NCBI GenBank assembly: GCA_029582265.1
Contig: CM055835.1
Location: 10,674,041 to 10,738,040 of the forward strand
Length of the DNA: 64,000 bases
Direction of reading: 5' to 3'
From: Zoroaster sp. YZ-2022
Lineage: Eukaryota > Echinodermata > Asteroidea > Forcipulatida > Zoroasteridae
The notes beneath the pieces are model-generated. The model was given only the letters and a program-made list of their open reading frames with translations, searched no databases and had not been told where the DNA came from. The position numbers were made by a program, and so were the translations under genes. Position 1 is the stretch's first letter, and every line of letters starts with the position of its first letter. Shown in pieces: positions 1-11,930 of this stretch.

Positions 1-1162
1 TTCGGTTTTGTTGTATGCCCCCACCCACCCCAAATTCCTACATATATTGCGCAAGGGCGACTAATGAGTTAAGAATATTTGATTAACCATTAATGTTGCA
101 ACCTGTATTTACTGTATAATTGGAGAGAAATCTAAATTGTTATGCAAATTAGGTAATTAAATGCAATTTAGCTCATTTACATATGACAGTTTGGATTGAA
201 ATTTAAATACCTCAGGTACATTCTCTGAAAGAAAAATATGGACATATCACAAAACAATTTCCTTCAAAAATTACTTTTGGGTATTGCATAAATTATGCAT
301 TATTTATGCACATAATAATGCCACCATTAATTATGCAGAATTGGAAATAATTAAATTATTATTTTAAAATAATCTGCTCTGAAACATAAATAACAACAAT
401 TGATTATACTCAAGTTGCATTAATATAGGATAAAGTGAAACTAATTTGAAGTCCCAAAAGATGATGTTGTTACTGCTCCAATTCTGGTGCCAAATAAAGA
501 ATAAAAGAAAAACATAGGATAAAATCCTTTGACCTGCCAGAATAATTTTAACCTTGTTTTTGATATACATTATTGACTTCTTATCTTCCCAACGCAATGT
601 CCGATTGAAAAAATATTAACTGATTTTTCTGAATTAAAAATACTCTATCATTTGGCACCAGTTTTAAAACCCACACTAGCTTTTAAAACAATTATGGTAA
701 ACAGCCTATAACAAGCTTCCAACTACTTTGCAGAGGCTGCGCAAAGTTATTTATATGTATACGTTAGCCTTTATGAGACTGTCCCTAATTGTTGAGATGA
801 ATAGAAGTTGAAATAAATTATGCATGCGTTTCTCCCGAATCAGAATATGTTGGTAATACGAAGGTGTTCTTGTAAAAACCAACCAAAAGACACGCATCAA
901 GTCAATCAACCATAATTTTCATTTAATAAGTTTACAGAACGAGGAGTTTATTTAATTAGGCTGCCAAACGCCCACTCATTTGTTGTTATACTGGGGATAA
1001 CTATAAGTTATTATAATGTGTATATTCTTTAATAAACTCGGGCACTTCAGTCTGTGTTCAATATTCCCTTCATAAGATAATGTATGCTTCCGCATGGGAA
1101 ATTTAGTATTTAGCAAGTTTGGTACAAGCAAATGTAGCGGTACATTTCAGACCCAAAGAACA
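1..1162. other. AT-rich non-coding DNA
   Basis: No coding frame with plausible composition, splice pattern or recognisable motif is seen. The few short open frames are what random AT-rich sequence gives. Confidence 0.6.
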
Positions 1163-1262
1163 CTCCAGGGCCCATTTCAAAGAGTTGCTCAGCAAATATT
1201 GAGCAATATTGCTCAGCCTGAAATATTTGCTCAGCAAAATTATCTGCTCAGCAGATAATGAA
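1163..1262. repeat. GCTCAG-motif local repeat
   Basis: The motif GCTCAG occurs four times within about 75 bp (near 1185, 1211, 1231 and 1246), embedded in mutually complementary AT-rich stretches. A related foldback with similar flanks is near 50950-51150. It is probably the end of a short non-autonomous element. Confidence 0.4.
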
Positions 1263-1486
1263 AACATCTCCTAGCTACATCTCGCTTACATAAAAAAAGA
1301 ACCAATATTTGTCAAAATGTGCAAAATTTAATAAATAAATACATACATACATTCAAAGTACAGTTTGAATACTTGAATTCAATGTACAATATTGGAGATT
1401 GCACATTCATGATTTCATGATAGTGATTTGTATCCTCCGACATAGCTCAGCACTGTATCACCTGAGTGATTTCGAGTGTCTCCATA

Positions 1487-1586
1487 AATATCCACATGCA
1501 AATCAGGCGGGGCCTGACGAACCCACTACCTCTTCCTTTACTGGTGCAGTCGGTTTTACCTCCTTGACATCGAGATCGCCCCATTA
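1487..1586 (-). repeat. Dispersed tRNA-like (SINE-type) fragment, copy 1
   Basis: This segment matches 2137-2241 along its length (shared TCCACAT, CGGG, GACGAACC, ACTGGTGCAG, ATCGAGATYGCCCCATTA blocks). Read on the minus strand it has a tRNA-like order of motifs, with a possible A box followed by a GGTTCC-type B box. No TSD or A-tail was found, so the SINE origin is an inference. Confidence 0.4.
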
Positions 1587-2136
1587 ATCGACATGGGTTA
1601 CAGAGAGGTACCTTCGCAGCCCTTTCCCATAATTATTGTCTAATAGGTGAATAAATAACAACACCGATGCTCCGAAATATAGGTGTTATGTTTCCAAACG
1701 CTAACAAATCATAATTTAACCCTTTAAAATGGGGGTGATGTTATAAAACTATGAAATATGTACCCCAAAAACATAATTTAAAGAGGAAATGTCCAGTGCC
1801 TCGTTGATGACTGCTCCGGTCGTTTGTTATTTTGTTGAAAGGACGCGCAACGTGTACAACGGCTGTTTGAAATTTTACTAAGTTGCAAATCATGGGAACT
1901 TTTTAGGCTACTTCTGTCAGCATCTTTAAACAGTCGTAGAAGTGGTTTAATGAACGAGGTTAAGCTTTTCAAATTAAACAGTGAAAATCGTTTGAAAACT
2001 AACACGAAGCAACCGTTTCAGCAGGGCTATCATACTTACATAATATGTATGATAGATCTATGATAGATTTAGTCCCTCCAGATGGTACCGGCTAATTATT
2101 TTCAGCCCTTTGCTCATTATATCGAACGTCTGTAGA
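1587..2136. other. Non-coding spacer
   Basis: No gene-like signal is seen between the two repeat copies. Short open frames here lack splice or motif support. Confidence 0.5.
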
Positions 2137-2241
2137 AAAATCCACATCTGAATCGGGCGGGAACCGACGAACCAAATAACCCCTGCTTACTGGTGCAGAC
2201 CGCTTAACCTTTCGGTCAATGCTATCGAGATTGCCCCATTA
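2137..2241 (-). repeat. Dispersed tRNA-like (SINE-type) fragment, copy 2
   Basis: Second copy of the 1487-1586 repeat in the same orientation, about 650 bp away and diverged by many substitutions. Confidence 0.4.
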
Positions 2242-3640
2242 TACTCGATAGTGCTGATGATACAATGCTATGTCACAAGGGCGAAATTTCATATGAAGAT
2301 ATATAGGTGCGCCAACACCCTTTGCCAAATTATGAGTCTACTTCAGCTTCTATCACAATTTTTTTACAATTTTTTTGTATGCAAGTTCGCCCCAAACAAG
2401 GCTAAAAGCCACTCTTGGTAAGGGGCTACAAGAAGAAAACATAAAAGAAGAAAATAGCTCAGGGGGACTGACTATTAATGCATTTTAATCAGCAACTATA
2501 TACATGTATGTGATTGAAATTAAATCAACATCAGTTTCGAACGTGTTGAAACCATGACATGATCTTTATCAAAGGCAAGAAGACAGCAACAACAAGGCAC
2601 ACACGTTATACACATAATTTCAGGTGTTAAAGGAACACAAAGAATGGAACATTAGGAGGGTGGTGAGTCATAGCCAGAGGAGAGGAGGTTGTACACAAGA
2701 GGGATTACGGATGAAAGGGATGAGTAGAGGTTGGGGTGTATACAGGCAAGACAAAAGCTGGGACCGTTACAGAAGGAAAAATTGAGAAAATGTTATGGGG
2801 AGGAAAAAGAAAAGGCACAGGTGAAAGTGGGAGATTGGTTGAAAAAGGACAGTTGGAAAAGGGGATTGAAAAACCAAACAAACCAACTAAAAACAGAAAA
2901 AAAACAAAGAAAACACAAAGTGAGACTGGATCTGTGGAGGAACAAAAACAGATAATGTGTAATTTCCTTCTTGTATGTTCAAACCATGAGGGTGTGGCTG
3001 ATAGGTTCGAAAAGTACCACCAATACTATTTTTGCATTAATTATTTTGGATGGTAAGCAGGTTGATGCAATTCTTGCGCCGGGTGGTAAACAATTGATTT
3101 AATTTTACTCTACACGGACGTGTGTATAGCACTGCATACTCGGTGATTTCCCTCTTAACCACTCGACCACAGAGCTTGCCCGATGACCATTGTCCGGCTT
3201 GAATCCTATTATAGAAGGGGCTTCCGCGATCTTTATAGGTTGGTGAAATTCTTGCGTCGGGTGATCAACAATAAATCATTTTTTAAAGATATAATAATAA
3301 TCACAGGATTTAAAATAACGATATGGTTAAAATAATACGGTATTTCCCAAAGCTTTAAGACATTTAATTATTATTATTTGTTTAAATGAAATTCGTAATA
3401 AACAACATTTTTGTGAAATTTTCTAAATACCACCCTCTTCTTGTTTTTAATGTCATTATTGGCGTAATAAATTTGTATCGCCTGTATTGCCTACCGGCAA
3501 TTTCCGGATTTGAGTTTTTCATTTGAAAATTGATGATTTCCTTTTAGAAAGGAAAAAAATACTTCGAAACGAGATAGTTGTCAGAAGCTACCAAAAAAGG
3601 TAGTATATTACTGTAAAACCTTGCTTCTCACGATTACTTT
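2242..3640. other. Non-coding stretch with a purine-rich block
   Basis: The 2640-2950 block is strongly purine-rich (G+A), which opens Lys/Glu-rich frames without any protein signature. Around 3120-3220 a tRNA-like A box is visible on the minus strand, but I see no matching B box. Nothing here supports a gene. Confidence 0.5.
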
Positions 3641-4157
3641 AAAGAGGCTCTCTAAGGTCAAATTCAGTTTTGTGATGCACTCATTTTCCAATAGATAGAG
3701 TCCTTATTAAAGTGTTAAAAAGTTAAAAGTCTCTAACTTCACTTTAAAGTGGTGTAACATATCATTTTATTTGATACCCTTTCAGAGCGATATTTGAAAC
3801 ATGACGTGACTGTTTTCTTACGGTAAATGAGTCTGTAACATTCCATACAGGAATTTTTTGTTTGTCAAAAAGTACATTTCAACGCCGATTTGATCAAATA
3901 TTGTGGAGATTCAGGAATGAACTGCAAATTCACCGTACACAAATGTAGAGATCCATTTATTTGAAATGTGACGTCACTGTTATCTTTGGATGTTAACAAA
4001 TTTCACACAGGAAGGTTATCAAATAAAATGACATTTTACATCACTTTAACGTGAGGTTAGAGATTAATTTGTTTTGTAATTTGTTCACACTAAGGACTCT
4101 AGTTATTGGAAAATGAGTGCATCACAAAACTAAATTTGACCTTAGAGCCCCTCTTTA
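3641..4157. repeat. Foldback element, about 0.5 kb
   Basis: The ends are long imperfect inverted repeats: 3641-3780 pairs with about 4016-4157. The right arm repeats, in reverse complement, the left-arm order of AAAGAGG, CTAAGGTCAAATT, TTTGTGATGCACTCATTTTC and AGAGTCC. The roughly 235-bp centre is unique. This is the structure of a foldback MITE, and no coding capacity is seen. Confidence 0.75.
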
Positions 4158-5103
4158 AGAATTGGTACCGGTAGATGTTCAAGTAACGTAGCAGTGTATG
4201 GGTAATATTGGGTAATATTCTTTTTTGTCAACACATTTATATTTTTCATGAGGAAGGGGAAAAATTGCTATAAAATGACTCATTTCTCAACTTTAATTAA
4301 TAGTGACGTTATTTATTTTCGCACATTTAACTGTTAAACTAAGCTTTTGAGAATTAGTTTCTGTTATCTCATTTACGCTCATGCAAATAAGTGAAAAGAT
4401 AATTACACATTATTGTAATGAATTTAGTCTGATCGAGTCGCAATCGGCCTTTGAAGTTGAACTTAAATCACAATTTTAAAGACTTCAGCGTTTAACTATT
4501 TTACATTTTGCTTCCTACTAAAGCGTATTACTTTAATTACAAAGAAAAGTCAGTATCTTTATCATACAGATGTAATTAATGTCATACAGATGTAACTAAT
4601 GGGAAATTACATGCCAAAGATAATCATCACTTCGTGAAAACGCAAAAACAAGACCGCGCGTGCAGAGCGCTCCTGGTATTTAAAGTGATTCGTCACTTCG
4701 TGAAAACGCTAAACGTTATATAGGTCACTGTTACGGCCAGCAACACCCACAGCGATATAATTTCCGCGCGCTCCAGAACTTTCAAGACACAGCATGGCTA
4801 CACTCAACACAAATTATTCATATGGTTTAATTAACCACGTTTTGTCAAACTATGGTAAAACCACGTAGAATGTTACTTTCTGTTTTCATACGAAGTAATT
4901 TGATATTCCATGTTGAAAGCCGGCTCTGATCGTGACGATATTTTAAATTAAATGAAATGTTCAATATAATCAACAAACTTCATAAGCAATTAAGTGTTTC
5001 CATACATACTTTTTGGGCAATTGTCCCCGAGCTTGAATACGCAGAATTCCCCTGCTGGCCATTCGACGTCACACTCATTCACACGGTCTGCCGTCTTCAT
5101 GCA
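4158..5103. other. Non-coding; GC-richer patch near 4650-4800
   Basis: CGTCACTTCGTGAAAACGC-like sequence occurs twice (near 4630 and 4692), and the patch contains several GCGCG tracts. It could be upstream sequence of an unidentified transcript. No exon is supported. Confidence 0.4.
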
Positions 5104-5590
5104 GAAGAAGAAGAAGAAGAAGAAGAAGAAGAAGAAGAAGACGAAGACGAAGAAGAAGAAGAAGAAGAATAAGAAGAAGAAGAATAAGAAGCAAAAGAAG
5201 AAGAAGAAGAAGAAGAAGAAGAAGAAGAAGAAGAAGAAGAAGAAGAAGAAGAAGAAGAAGAAGAAGAAGAAGAAGAAGAAGAAGAAGAAGAAGAAGAAGA
5301 AGAAGAAGAAGAAGAAGAAGAAGAAGAAGAAGAAGAAGAAGAAGAAGAAGAAGAAGAAGAAGAAGAAGAAGAAGAAGAAGAAGAAGAAGAAGAAGAAGAA
5401 GAAGAAGAAGAAGAAGAAGAAGAAGAAGAAGAAGAAGAAGAAGAAGAAGAAGAAGAAGAAGAAGAAGAAGAAGAAGAAGAAGAAGAAGAAGAAGAAGAAG
5501 AAGAAGAAGAAGAAGAAGAAGAAGAAGAAGAAGAAGAAGAAGAAGAAGAAGAAGAAGAAGAAGAAGAAGAAGAAGAAGAAGAAGAAGAAG
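5104..5590. repeat. (GAA)n / (TTC)n microsatellite, about 490 bp
   Basis: An uninterrupted-looking GAA array of about 160 units; only the first 100 bp carries interruptions (GAC, TAA, GCA). It lies about 50 bp inside the intron that begins at the donor at 5637 on the minus strand, so in the sense of that transcript it is a (TTC)n polypyrimidine tract. Pure purine/pyrimidine GAA arrays of this length can form triplex DNA. The true length is uncertain because such arrays are often misassembled. Confidence 0.95.
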
Positions 5591-5637
5591 ATGATGATGG
5601 CCGATACAAAATTTTAAAATGTTGTTTCAGATTGTAC

Positions 5638-5973
5638 CTGTTTTGAGGTGTACGTGTAGATCCACCCACGGCGTCCAGTCAAGTCATCGAGGTAGTTGTA
5701 GTGGGTAACGTTATTGAACTCACAGATGCCACTCACTGATGCAAAATTTGAAGAGGTACAGTGTGGGTCAGCCTCGCAAGCATCTCGGCATAGTTTGTGG
5801 GTTGAGGCGTTGGTTGTCTCATTAACATGCCCTGTCAAAGCAAAATCAATTATACCACACCAAATTGGCACGGTTACAGAGTGTGATCGGTTAATCGCAG
5901 CTATGCAACCAGTGGAAACGCACGCAGTGGTAACCAGAGCAAGTATTCCCCACCAAAAACCTGCACCAGCCAT
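5638..5973 (-). CDS. First coding exon of a secreted PAN/apple-like domain protein
   Basis: The ATG at 5973 opens a 112-codon frame ending at a good donor (CAG|GTACAA at 5638/5637) in phase 0. Residues 1-26 form a hydrophobic leader (FWWGILALVTTACVSTG) typical of a signal peptide. The rest has the Cys spacing and tail of invertebrate PAN/apple modules: a LTGHV start, CRDACEADPHCTSSNF in the middle, ICEFNN, then GWIYTY before the donor. The same frame is open further upstream to 6171, but the leader favours the 5973 start. Two N-glycosylation sequons are present. PAN modules are extracellular adhesion or recognition domains, and in invertebrates they often precede lectin or fibrinogen domains. 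The next exons would lie left of the GAA array, and I could not find them. Confidence 0.6.
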
Positions 5974-7827
5974 GTTAATGTTTGGTACTAGCGGCATGCC
6001 AGCACTGCGATAAATGAAAGTCGAGCAGCACTTAAGTCTGAATACGTGTGGGCGCAGTGTTTGTGAAAATGCTGTTGTCATTGACAACCGCAGTAATTTA
6101 CTAATTGACAGTAGACCAGAAGCAATGGGTGTAATTACCAGAATCAACAGAATCATCCTTGACACATCCACTGCTATCGATCATCAGTTATTTGACATAA
6201 GCAATATTAGTATACCAATACAAAGTAATTGTTATTTTAGGTATTATACAATACACACACACTATAAATAATGCTTGAAAAGAGCTTGCCAAACTAAGAA
6301 CTATGACTTTATCATGGCTTTAAGGCCTCGGGGATGTTTTTTTTTTTTTTTTTTTTTTTTTGCCAACAGGGAAACACGTGATACATGTACACGTGGGGAC
6401 CGGATTTCCCATATACAAAGTACGGTGGCTAAGAGAGGCCTCACAAATCGGGCGAACGTTCATACCCCTATTTAAAACACCCCACGGCAGAATTCCAATG
6501 GATCCAGCAATTTTGGCTGCAATTGGATGTATTATCATTTGACGATATTATCATTGGCAAATCTGTGACTCGTATTAGTTCTTGAATTGAATAATTTGTA
6601 TTATTTTGCTACTGTTAGAGCTGTTACCACAATGCATTTTACCGTTTAATCAGCAACAAATATTAATTAACAGTGCCTTTATGTAATATCTATAATGTGA
6701 GTTGAATCAAAAACCTTTGAATTACAACAGTTGTTAAAATTGCCGATATTTATGTGACTTTTTCAATTTTGTTTTGTTATTATTATAATTGAAAGGAATT
6801 CGCAAATCTTGATCAACAAAAATTAAAGTGCACTTCTCCAAATTCATAATTAAATTCATATTAATTTCTTAAAAATGTTATACATTAAAATCTTCACTAA
6901 TTTGTGTTCATTTCACACCTGACTAACGTCTGCTAACTGTTGTGCTTATGTGTGTCCATGTTTGCATATCGTTCATTTTGCCTTTGAGAAAGAACCTGTT
7001 AAGTTCAAAACGTAAGGCCAAGAACTACTATTTTGAAAGGTTCGATATGACGCGGGAGATATATCTTTAAAATAGATAAACACAGATTACACTTTATATA
7101 TAAAAGTAATTCAAACGAGAAATTTCATTTAACAATCACGATGATATAATTGTAAGAATAAGAGAAAGAGAATACAAAGTTGGTAATTCCCAAATAAATT
7201 TAAGGTTACAACTGTGTAACCCCTGAACTTATGAAGTTGAAACCTAGCTTAAAATAAAATAGCGGAATATGGGATTTATTATTTGAATGTTTTTAAGGGA
7301 TGGTGTGTGGTTGGTTAAAACCCTCCGAGGAGGGAGTGGATGTACTGCAGTTCTCAAAAAGTTTTTTTTTTGCACTGCCCCTTTAATACTCGACCAAAAA
7401 ACCAGACACCACTTGACTTTGTCACCTTTGACCCACCCTACATGTAGGAGTGTGCTGGAGTTGAAGGTCTATCGGGTTACATGTGAAATCTCGCATAATG
7501 ATCTGTTTGCATAGGGTCTGTGTGTGTTTTGCATGCAGTGTACAAAAGAATAGCTTAGTGAGTGGGTGTATTGGAATACACACACCAGTTTGCACACACA
7601 CACACACACAGACCGTTGTTGCTATCACTATGTGGACATTCCTTTGTTCTCATGTACTTAAGCACAGTAATTTCTTAAAATCGTTCCCATTTCACACAGA
7701 AGAGTGTTTTTTGAGCGGTTTTCGTTCTATTTTTCCCTTTTAATAATATCCTTCGATTTAAGTCAACGAACCTGCCTAGACAAATCACTAATTTCAGAGA
7801 TATTCGTACTTTTCCAAAGTCCAAAAA
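5974..7827. other. Non-coding; poly-T, CA-repeat and repeat fragments
   Basis: Contains a 25-base T run at 6337-6361, a short CA repeat at 7591-7611, and around 6980-7035 a copy of a dispersed motif (GAGAAAGAACCTG..AGGTTC..CAAAACG) also found at 8938 and 45155. No gene signal is seen. Confidence 0.5.
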
Positions 7828-7912
7828 CACTGTGTGGACGTGTGTAAGTCCACACAGTGCACAGAGTTCCTACACTATGTGGACATCCTTTCTTCCGAAG
7901 TCCACATAGTGT
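7828..7912. repeat. Two adjacent hairpins with related stems
   Basis: Stem 1 is CACTGTGTGGAC (7828) paired with its complement ending at 7859. Stem 2 is ACACTATGTGGAC (7872) paired with its complement ending at 7912. The two 12-13 bp stems differ at one position. A third half-stem, CACTATGTGGAC, lies at about 7628 without a partner. Confidence 0.7.
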
Positions 7913-8880
7913 ATGCTACGCCTGTGCACTGTTGATGATTGCTGCGCCACTGGTTGGTTGTAGAACAGCTTTTATGTATCTAGTTGTGTGGATTTTATTG
8001 ATGTACGTGAGAGCTACATGTAAATGATGTAAATAATGTAAATAAAGCATCTGTTACTAGAATAATTTGTACAGTATGTGTATTTCCTTCCCCATCGTCC
8101 ACCCCCCTCCCCCCCACAATTTTTTTTTTTTTTAAATATTAGGGCCCAAATATACTTGTAAATAGTGAAACAAACATAAAAACATCATGGGCAAACCCTG
8201 TATTATTTTTTAGTCATCTATGACACCATTACATTATGTGTGTGCAGCAATACATCCACTCACGCGTTAGTGTAAAGTTTACTGATTAATGCCCAGGAGG
8301 GTTAAAACAGCTGATATTTTGCACATTTTTAAATAATTTATTACAGTATCTTTCACTTTCTATAGATAAATTGTGTTATAATACATTTGTTATTTCACAC
8401 ATAATTAATTATAAATGTATTTGAATTTTGTTTTAGGTAATAGCTACATCTACAAGAATGGCACAAGCAAGCCCAAAGATCTAGCAATCAGGACTCCTCC
8501 ACAGAGCTACTTAAGCCCCTCCTGCACCAGCATTCCGGCATTCTCCCAGAAGATGATCAAAGCATACGGATCGAAATGTTGAGTTAACCAAACGTTCTTC
8601 TCAGAACCCTTACTTCTCAAAAGAGATTATTTTAATACATGTCATCGCAAATATTATATCTAAAGATGATGCTTCACATCTACGAGCAGAACTTGTTCAA
8701 GCGCATTAGATCTACTGTATCATTTACAGAAATACATTTTGGCATTATACAATCCAAAATCCCTGCTAAGCTATGAAATATGTTGTTAATGTTAGTTAGA
8801 TGTATAAATATATTTTGGTACTATTTTATAAATAGAAAATTGGCTGTTGCAAACTGCTTACCAACCTAAATGACCCGTAG
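7913..8880. other. Non-coding; degenerate repeat copy at about 8545-8625
   Basis: The 8545-8625 stretch is a diverged copy of the dispersed family seen best at 35201-35511 (GATCAAAGCATACGGATCGAAA...). The preceding exon-like frame at about 8443 reads into it, so I do not call an exon. Confidence 0.45.
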
Positions 8881-9004
8881 TATATAAATGCAAAACAGTA
8901 GTTGCTGGCCTTATATCTCGAACCTTGCGGATTCTTTCTCTGAGAAAGAACTTGCTAGGTTCAAAACATAACTGAGGCCAATAACTACTATTTTACATTT
9001 ATAC
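8881..9004. repeat. Short foldback, about 30-bp arms
   Basis: The arm 8881-8911 (TATAAATGCAAAACAGTAGT..GGCC) is the reverse complement, with a few mismatches, of 8973-9004. The centre holds the dispersed GAGAAAGAACTTGCTAGGTTC motif. Confidence 0.6.
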
Positions 9005-9784
9005 TATTTTATTAATTAATTATTTTCCAGAAGAATGTTAAAAGCAAATATCAAATTTATATTATTCCAGGATAAAATAAGTTTGATACAATAATGAAAT
9101 AAAATCTTTAGATGCAATCCATATAAACCCACAGGAACACTGTGTTTTATTCATATAAATGTTACTTTTTAATCAGATTTTTTGTTTCATGGTTAATACA
9201 AAATTGTTGAATACAAAATTCACTATTAATAGTGCATTCCAGTCTTTTTGGCTTGTCGCAGGTTGTTTGTATTCATTTTAGTACCAAGTTGTTTTACCAC
9301 TTCAAAAAGCTGTGGTATTAAAAACACGCATTCACATTGGGCATCGAACACTATGAAAGACGAAAGTTGACTCCACTGGTGTTATTTTGACACCCTACAC
9401 CAAGTTTGTGCATGTATATTATATTTTCAGAGTACTTTTTTTGGCCTCAAATGATGGTTTGTGATTGGAGTTTAAGGCCTCTCTGAATTGTATATCTTTG
9501 TCATTGTTAATCGCTGCAATTCAAATGCGATTTTCGTTGGTAACCATGCATTCATTCATAAAAATCGTTGTACTCTTGCCTGGTTGTCTGTCTAATAGCT
9601 AAATTCTCTGCTTAGCAGCAATTAGTAATTGGTTCCTTAGTAAAGGAACCATAAAGTGCAAAATAAATTTATTTAATACTACAAATACAATATTGTTACT
9701 TGTGTCATTCCATGCCAACTCCCCTAGAGGTTATCAGTGACCAATTAAGATTTTGCTGATTTTCTAACACATACCTTTATGGCA
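9005..9784. other. Non-coding stretch
   Basis: AT-rich, with no supported gene, RNA or clear repeat. Confidence 0.5.
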
Positions 9785-10492
9785 GTAATGAACACACCAA
9801 CTCCAAGTCGTTTCTGAGATATGGGCCCCTGAATATACAGCCACGCCCCACTATTTCTCCCTCCAAATTGCAAATTGGTAGACATGGTGAATGGCACCCA
9901 ATCTGCTACAATATGCTGTCAAAAGTAATAGTTAACATCTCCTTTTCAAGTTGGGGTCCTTCAAACCCAACTTAAGTGGTTTTTGCCATTTTTGGGCAGA
10001 TTATTTTCATATTATATATGTATTCAAACTAGGTACATAATGTCTGCCCCCAAACAAGGATGGACCAATCAATCATTCACTGGAGGTTTGGCTGGGGCCC
10101 GAAGATACCACCTCCTTCTAATTGACGGTTGACCAGGGCCACTATTTATGTAACTGAAACTCTTACATCTTAACATAATTATTGTATCCTATCTATCTAT
10201 GTAAGGACATTCATTTTGGTGTCTTTTCTCCTTCATGTGGGGATTGAACTATCCCTAACTTGAAAAGTTAGAGATATTATAAAAATACTACTTTTGACTG
10301 CAGATTGTAGCAGACTGGGAATCATTAATCCTGTGTACCATTTTGCACCAAAATATCTTCACTTTATGTCAAGATTAAATGCAAACAAATTTCGATGCGA
10401 GAAAAAAGGCGTGGCTATATTTGTTCAGGGGCCATGTCTCGGAAACAACTTGGAGTTGAGAGAAACAAATTATTATGTGTTCATTACTCACA
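9785..10492. repeat. Long foldback element, about 0.7 kb
   Basis: The left arm 9785-9972 and right arm 10239-10492 are inverted and diverged copies: GTAATGAACAC..CAACTCCAAG on the left returns as CTTGGAGTTG..GTGTTCATTAC on the right, and AATCTGCTACAATATGC returns as GCAGATTGTAGCAGA. The frame across the right arm is repeat-derived. Confidence 0.7.
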
Positions 10493-11835
10493 AAGAGGAA
10501 TGTTGACCCAAAAAAAACATTCTAAAATTATAGTAGAGAACGCAAACCCACAAATGATTTCATGATTGGCAGATACGTGACCTGCATTGAATAACACACG
10601 CTTTATTAAATGTTGCGCACAGAGAATACGCATTGTAATTCTCCAAAGACCTGTACATGTATATAACACCGGTTCATACTTTATGCGAATAACGTGATTG
10701 GAAACATTTTGTCTTATTGGAAATAAGCATTTATATTTTTTTCAAGTATAATTTTGTGGTTTTTAAATAATACGCCGTTTTTAATAAATAAATTTTCAGC
10801 CCCCCCCCCCAAAAAAAAGGGAAACTAAGATTTGTACTGTAATTAGTACAATTTGGTACATGCAGTTGTAAAAAGCAGTTTTGAAAGAATTTTCTTGAAA
10901 GGTGACCAAAACTGTTCTCTTAAATTTCCATCTGTAGCAAAAGGATTAATCACTATTTAATAAACGATGATCTCTCTGTTTTGGATAATATTTAAAAATA
11001 CTTAATTTTGTTATAACTGAAATGAACTGTTTATATTTTACAACAGTTTAAAATAATTATGTGGACATATAAAAATTGTATCAAAATACAAATTGAAATG
11101 ATATTTCATTTAAAATTGATTAAGAAAGATTTTGTATAATCAAAATAAATAACAAACATTATAAATGATATGTTGGCTGTCAAAAAACAACGTGCAATAT
11201 GAAATCGTCTTTTTGTTAATATTGAACAACCTTTTTTATACAACATGTAAGGCCAAAAAAGTCTCCCGTGTCTGGTCTCCGCGCGCACCGCCTCACAGTG
11301 GGCCAGGGCGAAACTAAAGTGCGCCAAAAGGGGTCATTTGTGTGTGTTCCAGATTTTATTTCTTTTACATTTTTTAGGTTGCTAAGACCCCCTACGACTA
11401 TTTTATATACAATTTAAAGTCAAATTAATATTTAATGACTGTAGAATTGCCTTACAATCTCCAAAAAAAACAACCTGGAATTTGTTTTGATAAAAGCCGG
11501 TTGCTGGTAATAAATTTAAAATTGTCATTGTGGGCTTTTGACAGAAACTATCGTCATGTAAATTGAAGTAAACCCAGTGCATGATCTATACTCTTTAAAA
11601 ATTAAGTCGATTATAAATTAGCTTTTTGATTTCATAAGCAAAAACCGATTCCCGCCTAAATTATCATATTTCCCTGAAGCTGAACCTTTCAGCAACATTT
11701 TGATACCAAAATTAGCTGCGACCACCTGCGACCTGCGATTTTGTAGCTATTTTTGTAAACTCCATCCCAACCTTTTTTCATAACTCGACTGTGAGCAGCG
11801 CGTGCTACACAGTGAAACTGACAGGACTTAATTAT
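10493..11835. other. Non-coding stretch
   Basis: AT-rich, with homopolymer runs near 10801. No supported feature is seen. Confidence 0.5.
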
Positions 11836-11930
11836 TCAGAACTAATTACTACTCAATTGAGATTCCACATGGTGTCACCGCAATTAGTCTTACTTATCAT
11901 CCTCACCATGCAAAGCTACAAGTTTTACCT
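11836..11930. repeat. F1 repeat family, terminal fragment
   Basis: Matches the right half of the foldback at 35201-35511 (AGAACTAATTACTACTCAATTG..GATTCCACATGGTGTCACCGC..AATTAGTCTTACTTA), extended by CCTCACCATGCAAAGC, which is found inverted at 35220. Confidence 0.7.

Noticed and set aside
3050..3220. Possible tRNA gene on the minus strand
   Set aside because: An A-box-like stretch is present but no B box or cloverleaf could be made; at most a SINE relic.
4994..5669. Long poly-Lys, poly-Glu and poly-Ser frames
   Set aside because: They are translations of the (GAA)n array, not genes.
8443..8583. Exon-like frame after a TTTTGTTTTAG acceptor
   Set aside because: Its second half is a degenerate copy of the F1 repeat (GATCAAAGCATACGGATCGA..) and no donor follows.
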